A stretch of DNA of 64,000 nt from contig NC_053492.1 of NCBI RefSeq assembly GCF_905171775.1, positions 277,284,938-277,348,937 on the forward strand. The letters are read 5' to 3'. Source of the stretch: Rana temporaria. Lineage: Eukaryota; Chordata; Amphibia; Anura; Ranidae. The first letter of the stretch is position 1, and the number at the start of each line of letters is the position of its first letter. The notes under the pieces were generated by a model that saw nothing but the letters and a program-made list of their open reading frames with translations, was not told the origin of the DNA and made no database searches. This document shows positions 9,334 through 19,586 of the stretch, piece after piece. A program made the translations under genes and the position numbers.

Positions 9334-9366
9334 TCACTTCCTGTTCAGCTGTGTGACAGGAAGTGA
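9334..9366. repeat. TCACTTCCTGT hairpin, copy 3
   Basis: Third copy of the inverted pair with loop TCAGCTGTGTG. It sits at the far side of the hAT MITE at 9084, in sequence otherwise like that around copy 2. Confidence 0.7.
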
Positions 9367-10480
9367 AGCCAATTTTAAGAAAAGGGACACAAAGCTCAAC
9401 ACAAAACTAAAAAAACACAAAGCAGGGGTTCTAACACTCACTTGGCTTCCCTCAAACACCCACAATTTGAATAGGATTGCCTTGCGCTAGATTTAAGCAC
9501 AGTGCTGTAAATCAGCACGTCAAGCCTGTCCACCAATAGCAAACCCCCCCCACAGGCCATGTTTGCAGGTTTTCCTTCATCTTGCACATGTGCTTTAAAA
9601 TACAGTCTGGACAGCAATTCTTGATAAGAGAAATCCACAAAACATGTCCTGTCGGGGGTACTTGAGGGCTGAGGACCACTGCAGAAAAAATAAAATACTT
9701 ACCAGTTTTTGTCTTTAAAGTCATGGGGAATAAACATGGCAAACATTTCATGATTACACACCAGGAAAGAAGCTTAGACACACATAATTTGTTAGGCCCA
9801 AACCGATTTCAGCTGCAGCTGTCAACATATGTAGCATGAAAAAGTAACAAAAGACAAACTTAACAATTTTAAAGTAATTTTTATTGGTCAACAAAACAAG
9901 GAAAGCGAAAAAAGACAAACAAACAAACACAAACAAAAATACATTTCAAAATTCTAAACAACCATAGCTTCACACATTTTTCATAAAATAAGGCCACATA
10001 GACAAATACATCAAAGTGAACATCATTTAAAAATAAACCAAAACCATTGGCAATATAAAACAAAACCCATGCAACAAACCACATTTGTGTTTAGCAACAG
10101 CATTTCTGCCAGCCTGCCCCTTCTGAGGGCAGCTGAGGACTGATCGATCCAAGCTTTTTATAACAGTGCTAGTAATGAAGCAATTGAAATCACATGAACA
10201 AATTGCAGTCTCTAGTTTGGGTGAGCTTGTAATTGGGCACACCTGCAATTAACCCAAACCACGCTCTATGAGCATCCAAGGAGTGTTTTTCACCTTTTAA
10301 AAAGAAAGGATAATTTTTTTCTAAGTGTTTGAGCATGCTCAGTTCATCACACATGTAGGAACCAAGCTGCAATGGAATGAGAGCTTTTTTTTTTTTGTTT
10401 CCCCTGATCTGATGCTTTCCAGCCTGAAGGGGAGGTGTTAAAGACAGAAGTAAACACGCACATTTAATAATCTATTTGTG
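9367..10480. other. stretch without recognised gene or element
   Basis: AT-rich sequence with several A-runs (9850-10050). Overlapping minus-strand open frames are short, rich in Phe/Leu/Cys and without motifs. I see nothing I can name. Confidence 0.4.
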
Positions 10481-11280
10481 TGAAAAAAAAGGTTGCCAAT
10501 TTTGTTTGGGAGCCACGTCGCACGACTGCGCAATTGTCAGTTAAAGCGACGCCGTGCCGAATCCCAAAAACTTGCCCGGTCATTGACCAGAAATATGGTC
10601 CGGGCTCAAGTGGTTAAAAATTAACAAAACACAAAAGTGAGCCCAATTTTTGGGGATAATGTGAAAGATGATGTTACACTGAGTAAATAGATACCTTACA
10701 TGTCACGCTTTACTATTGGAAACACTCCTGCAATGGGGCCAAAATGAATTCCGTGAATATCCCCATAGGCGACCTTTTATTTTTTTTTCCAGGTTACCAG
10801 TTTATAGTTACAAAGAAGGTCTAGTGGTAAAAGTATTGCTCTCGCTCTAAGGCACGCGTCAATACCTCACATGTGTGGTTTGAACGATGTTTATATATGT
10901 GGGCGGGACTTGCGTAAGTCCCGCCCACATATGTAAAAAATATTTTTACTTTTTGCTATAATAAATATCCCCAAAATTATATATTGTAAAAACTAAAAAA
11001 AACCTCAGTTTAGGCCGATACGTATTCTACATCTTTTTGGTTCCAAAAAATCGCAAATAGCGTTTAGTGTTTGGTTTTTGCAAAAGTTATAGCGTCTACA
11101 AAATATATATTTTTTTGTTTTAACTAGTTATTGGGGCGATCAGCGATTTTTATCGGTACTGTGACATTATGGCGGACACATCGAACACTTTTTTGGAACC
11201 ATTGGCATTTTTCTAGCGATCAGTGCTGTAAAAAATGCATTGCTTACTCTAAAAATGCCACTGGCAGGGAAGGGGTTAAC
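10481..11280. mobile_element. fragments of TTAA-target elements
   Basis: A terminus CTCAAGTGGTTAA ends at 10617, and the sequence before it is the complement of the start region of the element at 6952 (GACAATTGC-type stretch). The part after it shares blocks with 5787-6400 and with 39220-39545 (for example CCTCAGTTTAGGCCGATA and GGCAGGGAAGGGGTTAA). A perfect 16-bp hairpin with GTGGGCGGGACT arms lies at 10895-10932. The region is a patchwork of partial copies. Confidence 0.5.
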
Positions 11281-11989
11281 ACTAGGTGCGAGGGAGGGGT
11301 TAAATATGTTCCCTGGGTGTGTTCTAACTGTAGGGGGGGGGTGGGACTGACATGTGTAAATGACAGATCGCTGTTCATGAAGGGGAACTCCAGACCCCCC
11401 CCAAAAAAATAAGGTGGGTTCCCTCCAGGTGCATACCAGGCTCTTAGGCTTGGTCTGGAACATAAGGGGTTAAACCCGCGCAAAAAAAAATAGCGTGGGG
11501 TCCCCCCCAAGATCCAAACCAAGCCATTATCCCAGGCACGCAGTCTGGTCAGACAGGAATGGGGGTGGGGACGAGCGAGCGCCCCCTCCCTCCTGAGCCA
11601 TACCAGACCACATGCCCTCAACATGGGGGAGTGTGTGCTGTGGGGGAGGGGGGCACTGCCCCCCCACCCCAAAGCACTCTTGTCCCCATGTCGATAGGGA
11701 CAAGAGCCTCTTCCCGACAACCCTGGCCGTTGGTTGTCGGGGTATGCGGGCGGAGGGCTTATCAGAATCTGAGAGACCCCTTTAATAAAGGGGTCCCCAG
11801 ATTCCGGCCCCCCACCCTATGTGAATGAGTATGGGGGTACATTGTACCCCTACCCATTCACCTGGGGAAAAAAATGGAAAAAAATAATACACCACACATG
11901 AATAAATTAATTTATTAGTCAGCCGGGGGTCTTCTGCCGGGGCCCCCCACCACCACCCCATTAGGCCCCGGGCTTCGCCATCTTCTGCC

Positions 11990-13460
11990 GGAACCCCCTT
12001 CACCAGTGAGGCTCCTGCCTTTGGGGGAGGGTCCCGGGCTACTACGACGGTTTCTGCGGGGGGGGTGCACTGGCACCCCTCCCCCGTCTTCAGCGACGTA
12101 ATTCACCGGGACCCCCTTCACCAGGGAGGCTCCTGCCTTTGGGGGAGGGTCCCGGGCTTCCACGACGGTTTCTGCGGGGGGGGGTGCACTGGCACCCCTC
12201 CCCCGTCTTCAGCGACGTAATTCACCGGGACCCCCTTCACCAGGGAGGCTCCTGCCTTTGGGGGAGGGTCCCGGGCTACTACGACGGTTTCTGCGGGGGG
12301 GGGTGCACTGGCACCCCTCCCCCGTCTTCAGCGACGTAATTCACCGGGACCCCCTTCACCAGGGAGGCTCCTGCCTTTGGGGGAGGGTCCCGGGCTTCCA
12401 CGACGGTTTCTGCGGGGGGGGTGCACTGGCACCCCTCCCCCGTCTTCAGCGACGTAATTCACCGGGACCCCCTTCACCAGGGAGGCTCCTGCCTTTGGGG
12501 GAGGGTCCCGGGCTTCCACGACGGTTTCTGCGGGGGGGGTGCACTGGCACCCCACCCCCGTCTTCAGCGACGTAATTCACCGGGACCCCCTTCACCAGGG
12601 AGGCTCCTGCCTTTGGGGGAGGGTCCCGGGCTTCCACGACGGTTTCTGCGGGGGGGGGTGCACTGGCACCCCACCCCCGTCTTCAGCGACGTAATTCACC
12701 GGGACCCCCTTCACCAGGGAGGCTCCTGCCTTTGGGGGAGGGTCCCGGGCTTCCACGACGGTTTCTGCGGGGGGGGTGCACTGGCACCCCACCCCCGTCT
12801 TCAGCGACGTAATTCACCGGGACCCCCTTCACCAGGGAGGCTCCTGCCTTTGGGGAAGGGTCCCGGGCTTCCACGACGGTTTCTGCGGGGGGGGGTGCAC
12901 TGGCACCCCACCCCCGTCTTCAGCGACGTAATTCACCGGGACCCCCTTCACCAGGGAGGCTCCTGCCTTTGGGGGAGGGTCCCGGGCTTCCACGACGGTT
13001 TCTGCGGGGGGGGTGCACTGGCACCCCACCCCCGTCTTCAGCGACGTAATTCACCGGGACCCCCTTCACCAGGGAGGCTCCTGCCTTTGGGGGAGGGTCC
13101 CGGGCTTCCACGACGGTTTCTGCGGGGGGGGTGCACTGGCACCCCACCCCCGTCTTCAGCGACGTAATTCACCGGGACCCCCTTCACCAGGGAGGCTCCT
13201 GCCTTTGGGGGAGGGTCCCGGGCTTCCACGACGGTTTCTGCGGGGGGTGCACTGGCACCCCACCCCCGTCTTCAGCGACGTAATTCACCGGGACCCCCTT
13301 CACCAGGGAGGCTCCTGCCTTTGGGGGAGGGTCCCGGGCTTCCACGACGGTTTCTGCGGGGGGGGGTGCACTGGCACCCCACCCCCGTCTTCAGCGACGT
13401 AATTCACCGGGACCCCCTTCACCAGGGAGGCTCCTGCCTTTGGGGGAGGGTCCCGGGCTT
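11990..13460. repeat. tandem array, 116-119-bp unit, 12 copies
   Basis: The marker GTGCACTGGCACCCC starts at 12065, 12184, 12303, 12421, 12539, 12658, 12776, 12895, 13013, 13131, 13247 and 13366. Unit length differs only through the G-run just before the marker (6-9 G) and small changes. Each unit also has CACCGGGACCCCCTTCACCA and a GGAGGGTCCCGGGCTTCCAC. Open frames in both strands, such as the 248-codon plus-strand frame, are by-products of a unit free of stops and not genes. Confidence 0.95.
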
Positions 13461-13630
13461 GTACGGTGTCTTCCGCCGGAGGGCGCCACTCTCCGGGCTT
13501 CTGCGATGCCTTCCGCTTCTGCCTGTCTCCTCCGCGGAGCACAGGGCTTGTCTCCGCTGTCTTCTCCCTTCTCTTCCATTCGATGTTGACACGACGAGGT
13601 CCGGCGCTGGAATGCCGTCTGAGCAGTGGG

Positions 13631-13760
13631 CATGGACTTATATAGGGCAATGCCACCATGTGACCTCAACCCATGTGACATCACATTCCCATCATGCCCA
13701 GGGAATGTGATGTCACATGGGTTGAGGTCACATGGTGGCATTGCCCTATATAAGTCCATG
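13631..13760. repeat. perfect 60-bp inverted repeat with 10-bp loop
   Basis: Bases 13631-13690 are the exact complement of 13701-13760 (60 of 60), with loop ATCATGCCCA. Outside this, the pairing continues imperfectly for at least another 200 bases on each side. Each arm has a CTATATAA box pointing away from the centre, TGATGTCA/TGACATCA pairs next to the loop and CACATGG motifs. Confidence 0.93.
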
Positions 13761-14789
13761 CCCGCCGCTGACACGGCATGTCAGCGCGGAACCTCGTCGT
13801 GTCAACATCCAATGGAAGAGAAGGAAGAAGACAGCGCAGACAAGCCCTGTGCTCCCGGAGGAGACAGGCAGAAGAAGGAAGAGAGAAGAAAGAAGACGGA
13901 AGAAAGCCCTGGCTCCGCGGGGGAGCCAGGCAGAAGAGGGAGCAGAGAAAAGACCGGGGAGTTGGCGCACCCCCGGCAGAAGACCAGGAAGACCGGAACC
14001 CTGGCGGAAGGCACCGGAAAGACCGGGGGATAGGCGCCATCCCCCGGCAGAAGACCCCGAAGTCCGGATGCCCCTCCCTAATGAAAAAGAGCTTAAATGG
14101 GGTGGGGGCATCCGGCGGAAGGCTCCGGAGAGGACCGAGGGATGGCGCCCTCCCCCGGCAGAAATCACCGAAGCCCAGGGTCCCGGCAGAAGATCGGGAG
14201 AGAAGAAACCCCCCCTTCTAAGAGAGCTAAAGAAGAAAGGGGGGGCTCCGGAGCAGATTAATAAAATATTTTATTGTGTGGTGTTTTATTTTACTTTACA
14301 TTTCCCCCATGTGAATGGGTAGAGGTACGATGTACCCCATACTCATTCACATAGGGTGGGGGGCCGGCATCTGGGGGCCCCCTTATTAAAGGGAGCTCGC
14401 AGATTCCGATTAGCCCCGCCCGCATACCCCGACAACCAATGGCAAGGGTTGTCGGGAAGAGGCTCTTGTCCCTATCGACATGGGGGCAAGAGTGCTGTGG
14501 GGTGGGGGGCAGTGCCCCCCTCCCCCACAGCACACACTCCCCCATGTTGAGGGCATGCGGTCTGGTACGGCTCAGGAGGGGGGGGGGGGCGCTCGCTCGT
14601 CCCCGCCCCCATTCCTGTCCGGGCCAGACTGCATGCTTGGGATGAGGGCTTGGTTTGGATCTGGGGGGGACCCCCGCGCCGAATCGGCGCGGGTTTAACC
14701 CCTCACGTTCCGGACCAAGCCTAAGAGCCTAATGTAGCCCTGGAGGGGGACCCGCGCTGATTTCAAGTTTGAAATTTGGCGCGGAGTTC

Positions 14790-15308
14790 CCCTTCAGGGC
14801 TGAAAACAGCTCGGAGATTCCCGTGCGCCGCGTCACGCAGCGCATTCACGGGTACGCCGCTTGGTATTTACCAAGATTTTCACGGCGTACTGACAAGGCG
14901 CACGGGAATCCCTGACTTTTCTCTCTGCGCATGCCCAGTATGCAAATGAACCTCCCGAGGTTCAGGCGCACTGTGCAAGCGTACGGGGATCTGTTTTCAA
15001 AAAACACTTTCCCTTTCAATTCGGCCCGCCAAACACTTCAAAACACATGTCACTTCACTTCCCCTGCATCCCCCCACCTCCCCCCCTAATAAACTCCCGC
15101 CCAAACCCCCGCAATTTACAGTTTAATGTGCCGTGCGCCAGGTCTGTACTGGTGCACAATGCACCCTCTCCTGGGCGCACGGAGCACATTAGTAACTAGG
15201 GAAATACACTGCACTAGCAGCGTATTTCTTTAGTAAATGGCAAAACGGCTGCTACTCCTGCTTTTACTCCATGAGTCATGGAGTAAAGGCTTGGTAAATC
15301 AGCCCCAA
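14790..15308. mobile_element. inverted-repeat element remnant
   Basis: The segment contains paired motifs (GGGATTCCCGTGCGC-like ends near 14812 and CGCACGGGAATCCC near 14899) and ends in GGTAAATCAGCCCCA, a terminus complementary to that at 3225. No matching left end is seen at a suitable distance. The gene content is nil. Confidence 0.35.
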
Positions 15309-15586
15309 TGTCTCCAGAAAAATGTATCTGCACGGCTGATTTTTTTTTCTAGCTTTTCTTCATCTGAGGAGCAACCTAATCTGTCCATTGATCTGTCTTA
15401 ATATATAACCAGCTATGCAATACACGTATGCATGTCCTTTACAAGGAAGCATCAGATCAATAATATCTGACACCGTCATGTGAATATTTTTTAAATGTAC
15501 AACTTTTTGGACAGAGAAAATCATTACTTATTATGGAATAATATTTAAAAAAATTGATTACTCACGTATCTAAGATTAACCTTACT

Positions 15587-16485
15587 TTAACCACTAATAC
15601 TGGCCACGTTTACCCCTTTCCTGCCCAGGCCAATTTTCAGCTTTTAGCGCTGTTGCATTCTGAATGACAATTGCAAGGTCATGCAACAGTGTACCCAAAC
15701 AAAAAACTTTTAGAATTTTTTTTCCCACAAATAGAGCTTTCTTTTGGTGGTATTTGATCACCACAGTTTATTTTTTGCTAAATAAAAAAAAACCAGAACA
15801 TTTAGAAAGAAAAAACTTTTTTCTTTGTTTCCGTTATAAAATGTTGTAAATAAGTAAGTTTCCTCCTTCACTGATGAGCAGTGATGAACCTGCACTGACG
15901 GGCCCTGATGAGGAGGCACTGATAGACACTGGTGATGAGGCACTAAACTGCAGCACTTATGGGCAGCACTGATGGGCACTCATAGATGGCACTGATAGGC
16001 CGCACTGATGGGTAATGATGGGTGGCACTGGTAAACAACACTGATGAGGAGGCACTGACAGGCATTAAAGATGGGCACTAATTGAAATCCTTAATTCGCA
16101 CTGATTGACATCCCAAATGGGCATTGATTGGCATCCCTGGTGGGTCTGCACTGGTAATCAATGCTTTTATTATCAGCGCAGATCCCCCCTTTTAGGAGAT
16201 CTGCTGATTGGCTCTCCTCTACTCGCGCATTGTCAGCGTGAGTAAAGGAAAAGCCAATAAACGCCACTTCCTGGTTACGATGTGATCAGTTGTGATTGGA
16301 CACAGCTGATCACATGGTAAAGAGCCTATATTATAGGCTCTTTACCGCACTACTGATGGCCGCACTCTGTGTCTCAAGGGCAATCACGAGCGGCTTATCC
16401 TGCTGGATGTCATACGATGCCCAGTCAGGATAATAGAACCACTTTGCAGCTGTCATTTTGCATACGGCAGGCGGCAAGTGGTTAA
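15587..16485. mobile_element. complete TTAA-bounded non-autonomous transposon, 0.9 kb
   Basis: TTAACCACTAATACTGG at the left pairs with a right end whose complement reads TTAACCACTTGCCGCC. The left interior (CAATTTTCAGC..., AGAGCTTTCTTTTG) matches the element at 6952. It carries its own tract of the GGCACTGATGGGCAC type at about 15870-16145 and hairpins near 16265-16350. No transposase is present. Confidence 0.75.
15870..16145. repeat. minisatellite of GGCACTGATGGGCAC type
   Basis: Degenerate repeats of GGCACTGATGGGCAC within the TTAA element, homologous in position to the tract at 7240-7560 but with a different copy arrangement. Confidence 0.7.
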
Positions 16486-17424
16486 AGCTTACCTAGGCTC
16501 ATATATGGTATTATATTTATTGCATATGTGCTAAATAATGTAAAAGTGTAGCACTAACAGCTATGTTATAGTTTACTCTAATGGGTTTGGGCTTAAACAG
16601 TAGTATTTCTTTTCTTGGCAGGGTGTACAAATGTCTGTCCAACTGTAATCAGCGCCTGGCGCCGTAATGCGTTCCACGCTGGAATGCAGCACGGCGACCA
16701 CGCAATGACGTCATTGCCCGGCGCCGTGTGCGTCAATTAGTGCCGTCAATCAGTGCAATCAGCTGCATTCGGCACACATGCTGTTCTTCTATAAACAGAA
16801 TGGCGTGTATGGTACACGCTGTTCTATTATTGTCAGCCGTAGCTTGGTCATGCTACAATCCTACTGCCAGCGCTCTCCACGCTACAGATCAACCTGACCA
16901 GGAATCTCCATGCCAAAATAGCCATTATGCTATTTACCTCCAAACAACCATTCCTGCTGGCACCCTAAGAGGAATTCCTTGCTGACACCCTACACTACGG
17001 AATCCCTTGTCTTAAGCCCTGCAAACGGATAAGTAGCATGTCTTTTACTTGTAGTGCTTTAGGAATATCTGCTACAGATATTGTTGTAAGGCAGATGCTA
17101 TTTAATGTTGGCTTGTAAACTATCATCTTAACTTGGGACTCACAGTTGTGTTTTTGCTGTTTGCTGTGGAAACATCTTAAAGGAACAAATACTTTAAATA
17201 AGCTGAGCTATATATGCCTCTCTTATGCAAATACTAGTTGCTATCACTATTCATACTAACTACGTGCTTGACATAAGTTTGTATTTGTTAAAGCGAACAT
17301 GTTCGCTCCCCTACGGTCTCTCATCTTGTGAGCTAACAAAAAGATGCAACTGTATAAAAATTCTATTTAGCGATCACTTTAGGGAAAGCTCCATTCCACC
17401 TGTGGAAACCATACATCGCCGTTA
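16486..17424. other. stretch without recognised gene
   Basis: I see no recognisable protein or element. The palindromic CAGGCGCTGATTACAG-like and CGCCGGGCAATGACG segments around 16650-16750 suggest an old inverted-repeat element with unclear limits. Confidence 0.4.
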
Positions 17425-17666
17425 CTGTGCATGCGCCGTTCATGATACGCCGGGCGTAAAGCATTGCACCACGCTCAGACCATCATTTGCATAAGGTCAC
17501 ACCCACCACACTGGCTTACGCCTACGAAATTACGTTACGCCGGCGCAACGTTGGGAGCATTTGCTTTGTGAATTCCATGCTTGCCTCTCCACGCTGCGCC
17601 GGCGTAGTGTAAAAAAAGATACGCTACGGCGGCATAAATATGCACCGATGTATGTGAATCCGGGCC
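17425..17666. mobile_element. truncated MITE of the GGCCCRGATTCACA family
   Basis: The right terminus TGTGAATCCGGGCC (ending 17666) and about 240 bases of interior match, in reverse orientation, the left half of the elements at 19267 and 62565, including CAACGTTGGGAGCATTTGCT. The other half is missing. Confidence 0.65.
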
Positions 17667-17667
17667 A

Positions 17668-17674
<7 letters not shown>

Positions 17675-17716
<42 letters not shown>
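17675..17716. repeat. (TA)n microsatellite
   Basis: About 20 uninterrupted TA repeats immediately next to the truncated MITE. Confidence 0.95.
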
Positions 17717-17719
<3 letters not shown>

Positions 17720-17950
17720 TACTATTTTGAAATATATATAATACATATTGTGTGGACAATAAAACCGCAAAAAAATAAAAAAAAGACTAGAACATCCTAC
17801 ACACAGTGGGGCTGATTTATAAAAATCTACAGAAAGAATAAACAAGGTTGTTGTGGCACAAGGTGAGTAATCTGGTGTCAGCTTTTATTTCTGGCCCACC
17901 CTGGAAAAATGACAGTTGGTTCCCAAGAGCATAAGCACCATTTTCCTTGC

Positions 17951-18499
17951 TTAAAGCAGAGTTCCGGCCACATTTTCACTTTTTAAATATAAATACCCCT
18001 GTAATACACAAGCTTAATGTATTCTAGTAAAGTTAGTCTGTAAACTAAGGTCCGTTTTGTTAGGTTGTTACAGCATTTAGACACTTTATAAAATAGAAAT
18101 GGACTGGGGCCATCTTAAGTGTGGGCATCATGAAGCCAGACTGTATGACTTCCTGGATTTTAGCCTTGCAGATCTCGCACATGCTCAGTGCTGCACAAGC
18201 AGTGTAATAGGTTTCAGATCAGGTTTCAGCACCTGTACTGTCCAAGTCACACGATTCTTCGCGACTGGGGAGTTCACAGACTCCTGGAAAGTTACACCCA
18301 CTACATTCCCAGGAGTCTGTGCGGTGTAGGTTAGGAAGCTTAAGCACCTAGGTGCAGGAAGAGGGAAGATTAACTATTCTGCCTAACAACAACACTTTGA
18401 AGGCATCTAAAAAAAAAATGTTTTTTCTTAAAGGACTAATGATTTTTTTTTTAAAACTACTGATGTAATGTTATATTTAGGGGTGGAACTCCACTTTAA
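17951..18499. mobile_element. TTAA-bounded MITE, TTAAAGYRGAGTTCC termini
   Basis: Left end TTAAAGCAGAGTTCCGGCCA pairs with a right end whose complement reads TTAAAGTGGAGTTCCACCCC. TTAA flanks both sides. Such ends are like those of the Kolobok/T2 group known from frogs. Length about 550 bp, non-coding. Confidence 0.75.
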
Positions 18500-18536
18500 T
18501 TTTTTTATAAATGAGGCTAAGAAAGGTAGGCATATA

Positions 18537-19179
18537 GGGCCAGATTCAGGTAGAATCGCGGCGGCGTAACGTATCGTAGATACGTTACACCGCCGCAATT
18601 TTTCATCGCAAGTGCCTGATTCACCAAGCACTTGCGTGAAAAATTACGCCGGCGTGTGCCATTTAAATTAAGCGCGCTCCCGCGCCGGACCTACTGCGCA
18701 TGCTCCGTTTCGAAATTCCCGCCGTGCTTTGCGCGCAGTGACGTCATTTTTTCGAACGGCGACGAGCGTAGCGTAATTCCGTATTCCCGGACGGCTTACG
18801 CAAACGACGTGAATTTTTACATTTCGACGGCCATACTTTATACAGCAATACGTTTGCTGTGTAAAGTTAAGGCACCCAAAACGACGACTAACTTTGCGAC
18901 GGGAAACTAGACTAGCGGCGACGTAGTGAACGCGAAAAACCGTCGTGGATCGCCGTAACTCCTAATTTGCATACCCGATGCTGGTTTACGACGCAAACTC
19001 CCCCCAGCGGCGGCCGCGGTACTGCATCCTAAAATCCGACAGTGTAAAACAATTACACCTTTTCGGATCTTAGGGCTATCTATGCGTAACTGATTCTATG
19101 AATCAGTCGCATAGATACTCTGAGAGATATGACGGAGTATATGAGATACTCCTTCGTATCTCCGCTGTGAATCTGGCCC
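18537..19179. mobile_element. complete GGGCCAGATTCA MITE, 643 bp
   Basis: GGGCCAGATTCAGG at the left pairs with a right end whose complement reads GGGCCAGATTCACAG. The 3-bp duplication ATA is exact (18534-18536 and 19180-19182). The inside is full of TACG/CGTA and GCGGCG motifs and has no coding potential. The short duplication and inverted ends fit PIF/Harbinger-type non-autonomous elements, though no transposase is present to prove it. Confidence 0.82.
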
Positions 19180-19266
19180 ATAGACTCTTCACAACAGCCT
19201 ATAAGACATGGCTTTAACCTTCACATTGCTTTTAAATGTACTTAGGGGTACCTACTTACACATAAT

Positions 19267-19586
19267 GGCCCAGATTCACATACCTCGGCGCATCTTTATG
19301 CAGGTGTAGCGTATCGAGTATACGCTACGCCGACGCTGCGCAGAGAGCGGCGAGCACAGTATTCACAAAGGAAATGCTCCCAACGTTGCGCCGGCGTAAC
19401 GTAAATTCATAGGCGTAAGCCGGCCTAATTGAAAGTAGGTGGAAGTGGGCGTGATCCATTTAAATGAACCGTGACCCCATGCAAATGATGGGCCGAACGA
19501 ACGGCGCATGCACCGTCCCGTGGACGCATCCCAGTGCGCATGCACAGAATCACGTCGAAACTACTCCCCAAGATACGACGGATCAC
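19267..19586. mobile_element. left part of a MITE split by a LINE
   Basis: Starts GGCCCAGATTCACATACC and follows the element at 62565 for about 310 bases, then breaks at the LINE tail. The right end is found at about 23068-23089 (AAGTGCTACGTGAATCCGGG). The flanks AAT (19264-19266 and 23090-23092) agree as a 3-bp duplication, showing that both pieces belong to one element. Confidence 0.82.

Larger units (their letters stand above)
11380..14790. repeat. second GC-rich foldback, 3.4 kb overall
   Basis: The left arm (about 11380-11960) pairs with the right arm (about 14215-14790): for example TTATCAGAATCTGAGAGACC on the left and its diverged complement on the right, and GTTGTCGGGGTATGCGGGCG against CGCCCGCATACCCCGACAAC. 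The arms are related to the repeat unit in the first foldback (both have TACATTGTACCCC and CCCTCAACATGGGG). The middle contains the 118-bp array and a perfect palindrome. I see no credible protein. Confidence 0.75.

Noticed and set aside
12421..13167. 248-codon open frame
   Set aside because: It is a by-product of the 118-bp tandem array, whose unit has no stop in several frames on both strands; units differ by G-run length, so the frame changes from unit to unit.
11990..13460. Possible rDNA spacer or centromeric satellite
   Set aside because: Only 12 copies, bounded on both sides by foldback arms, and no rRNA or centromere-like sequence nearby.
13732..14322. 196-codon plus-strand frame rich in Arg, Pro and Glu
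   Set aside because: Lies in the right arm of the foldback; opposite-strand and other-frame openings over the same bases are equally long. No motif, no start context that I trust.
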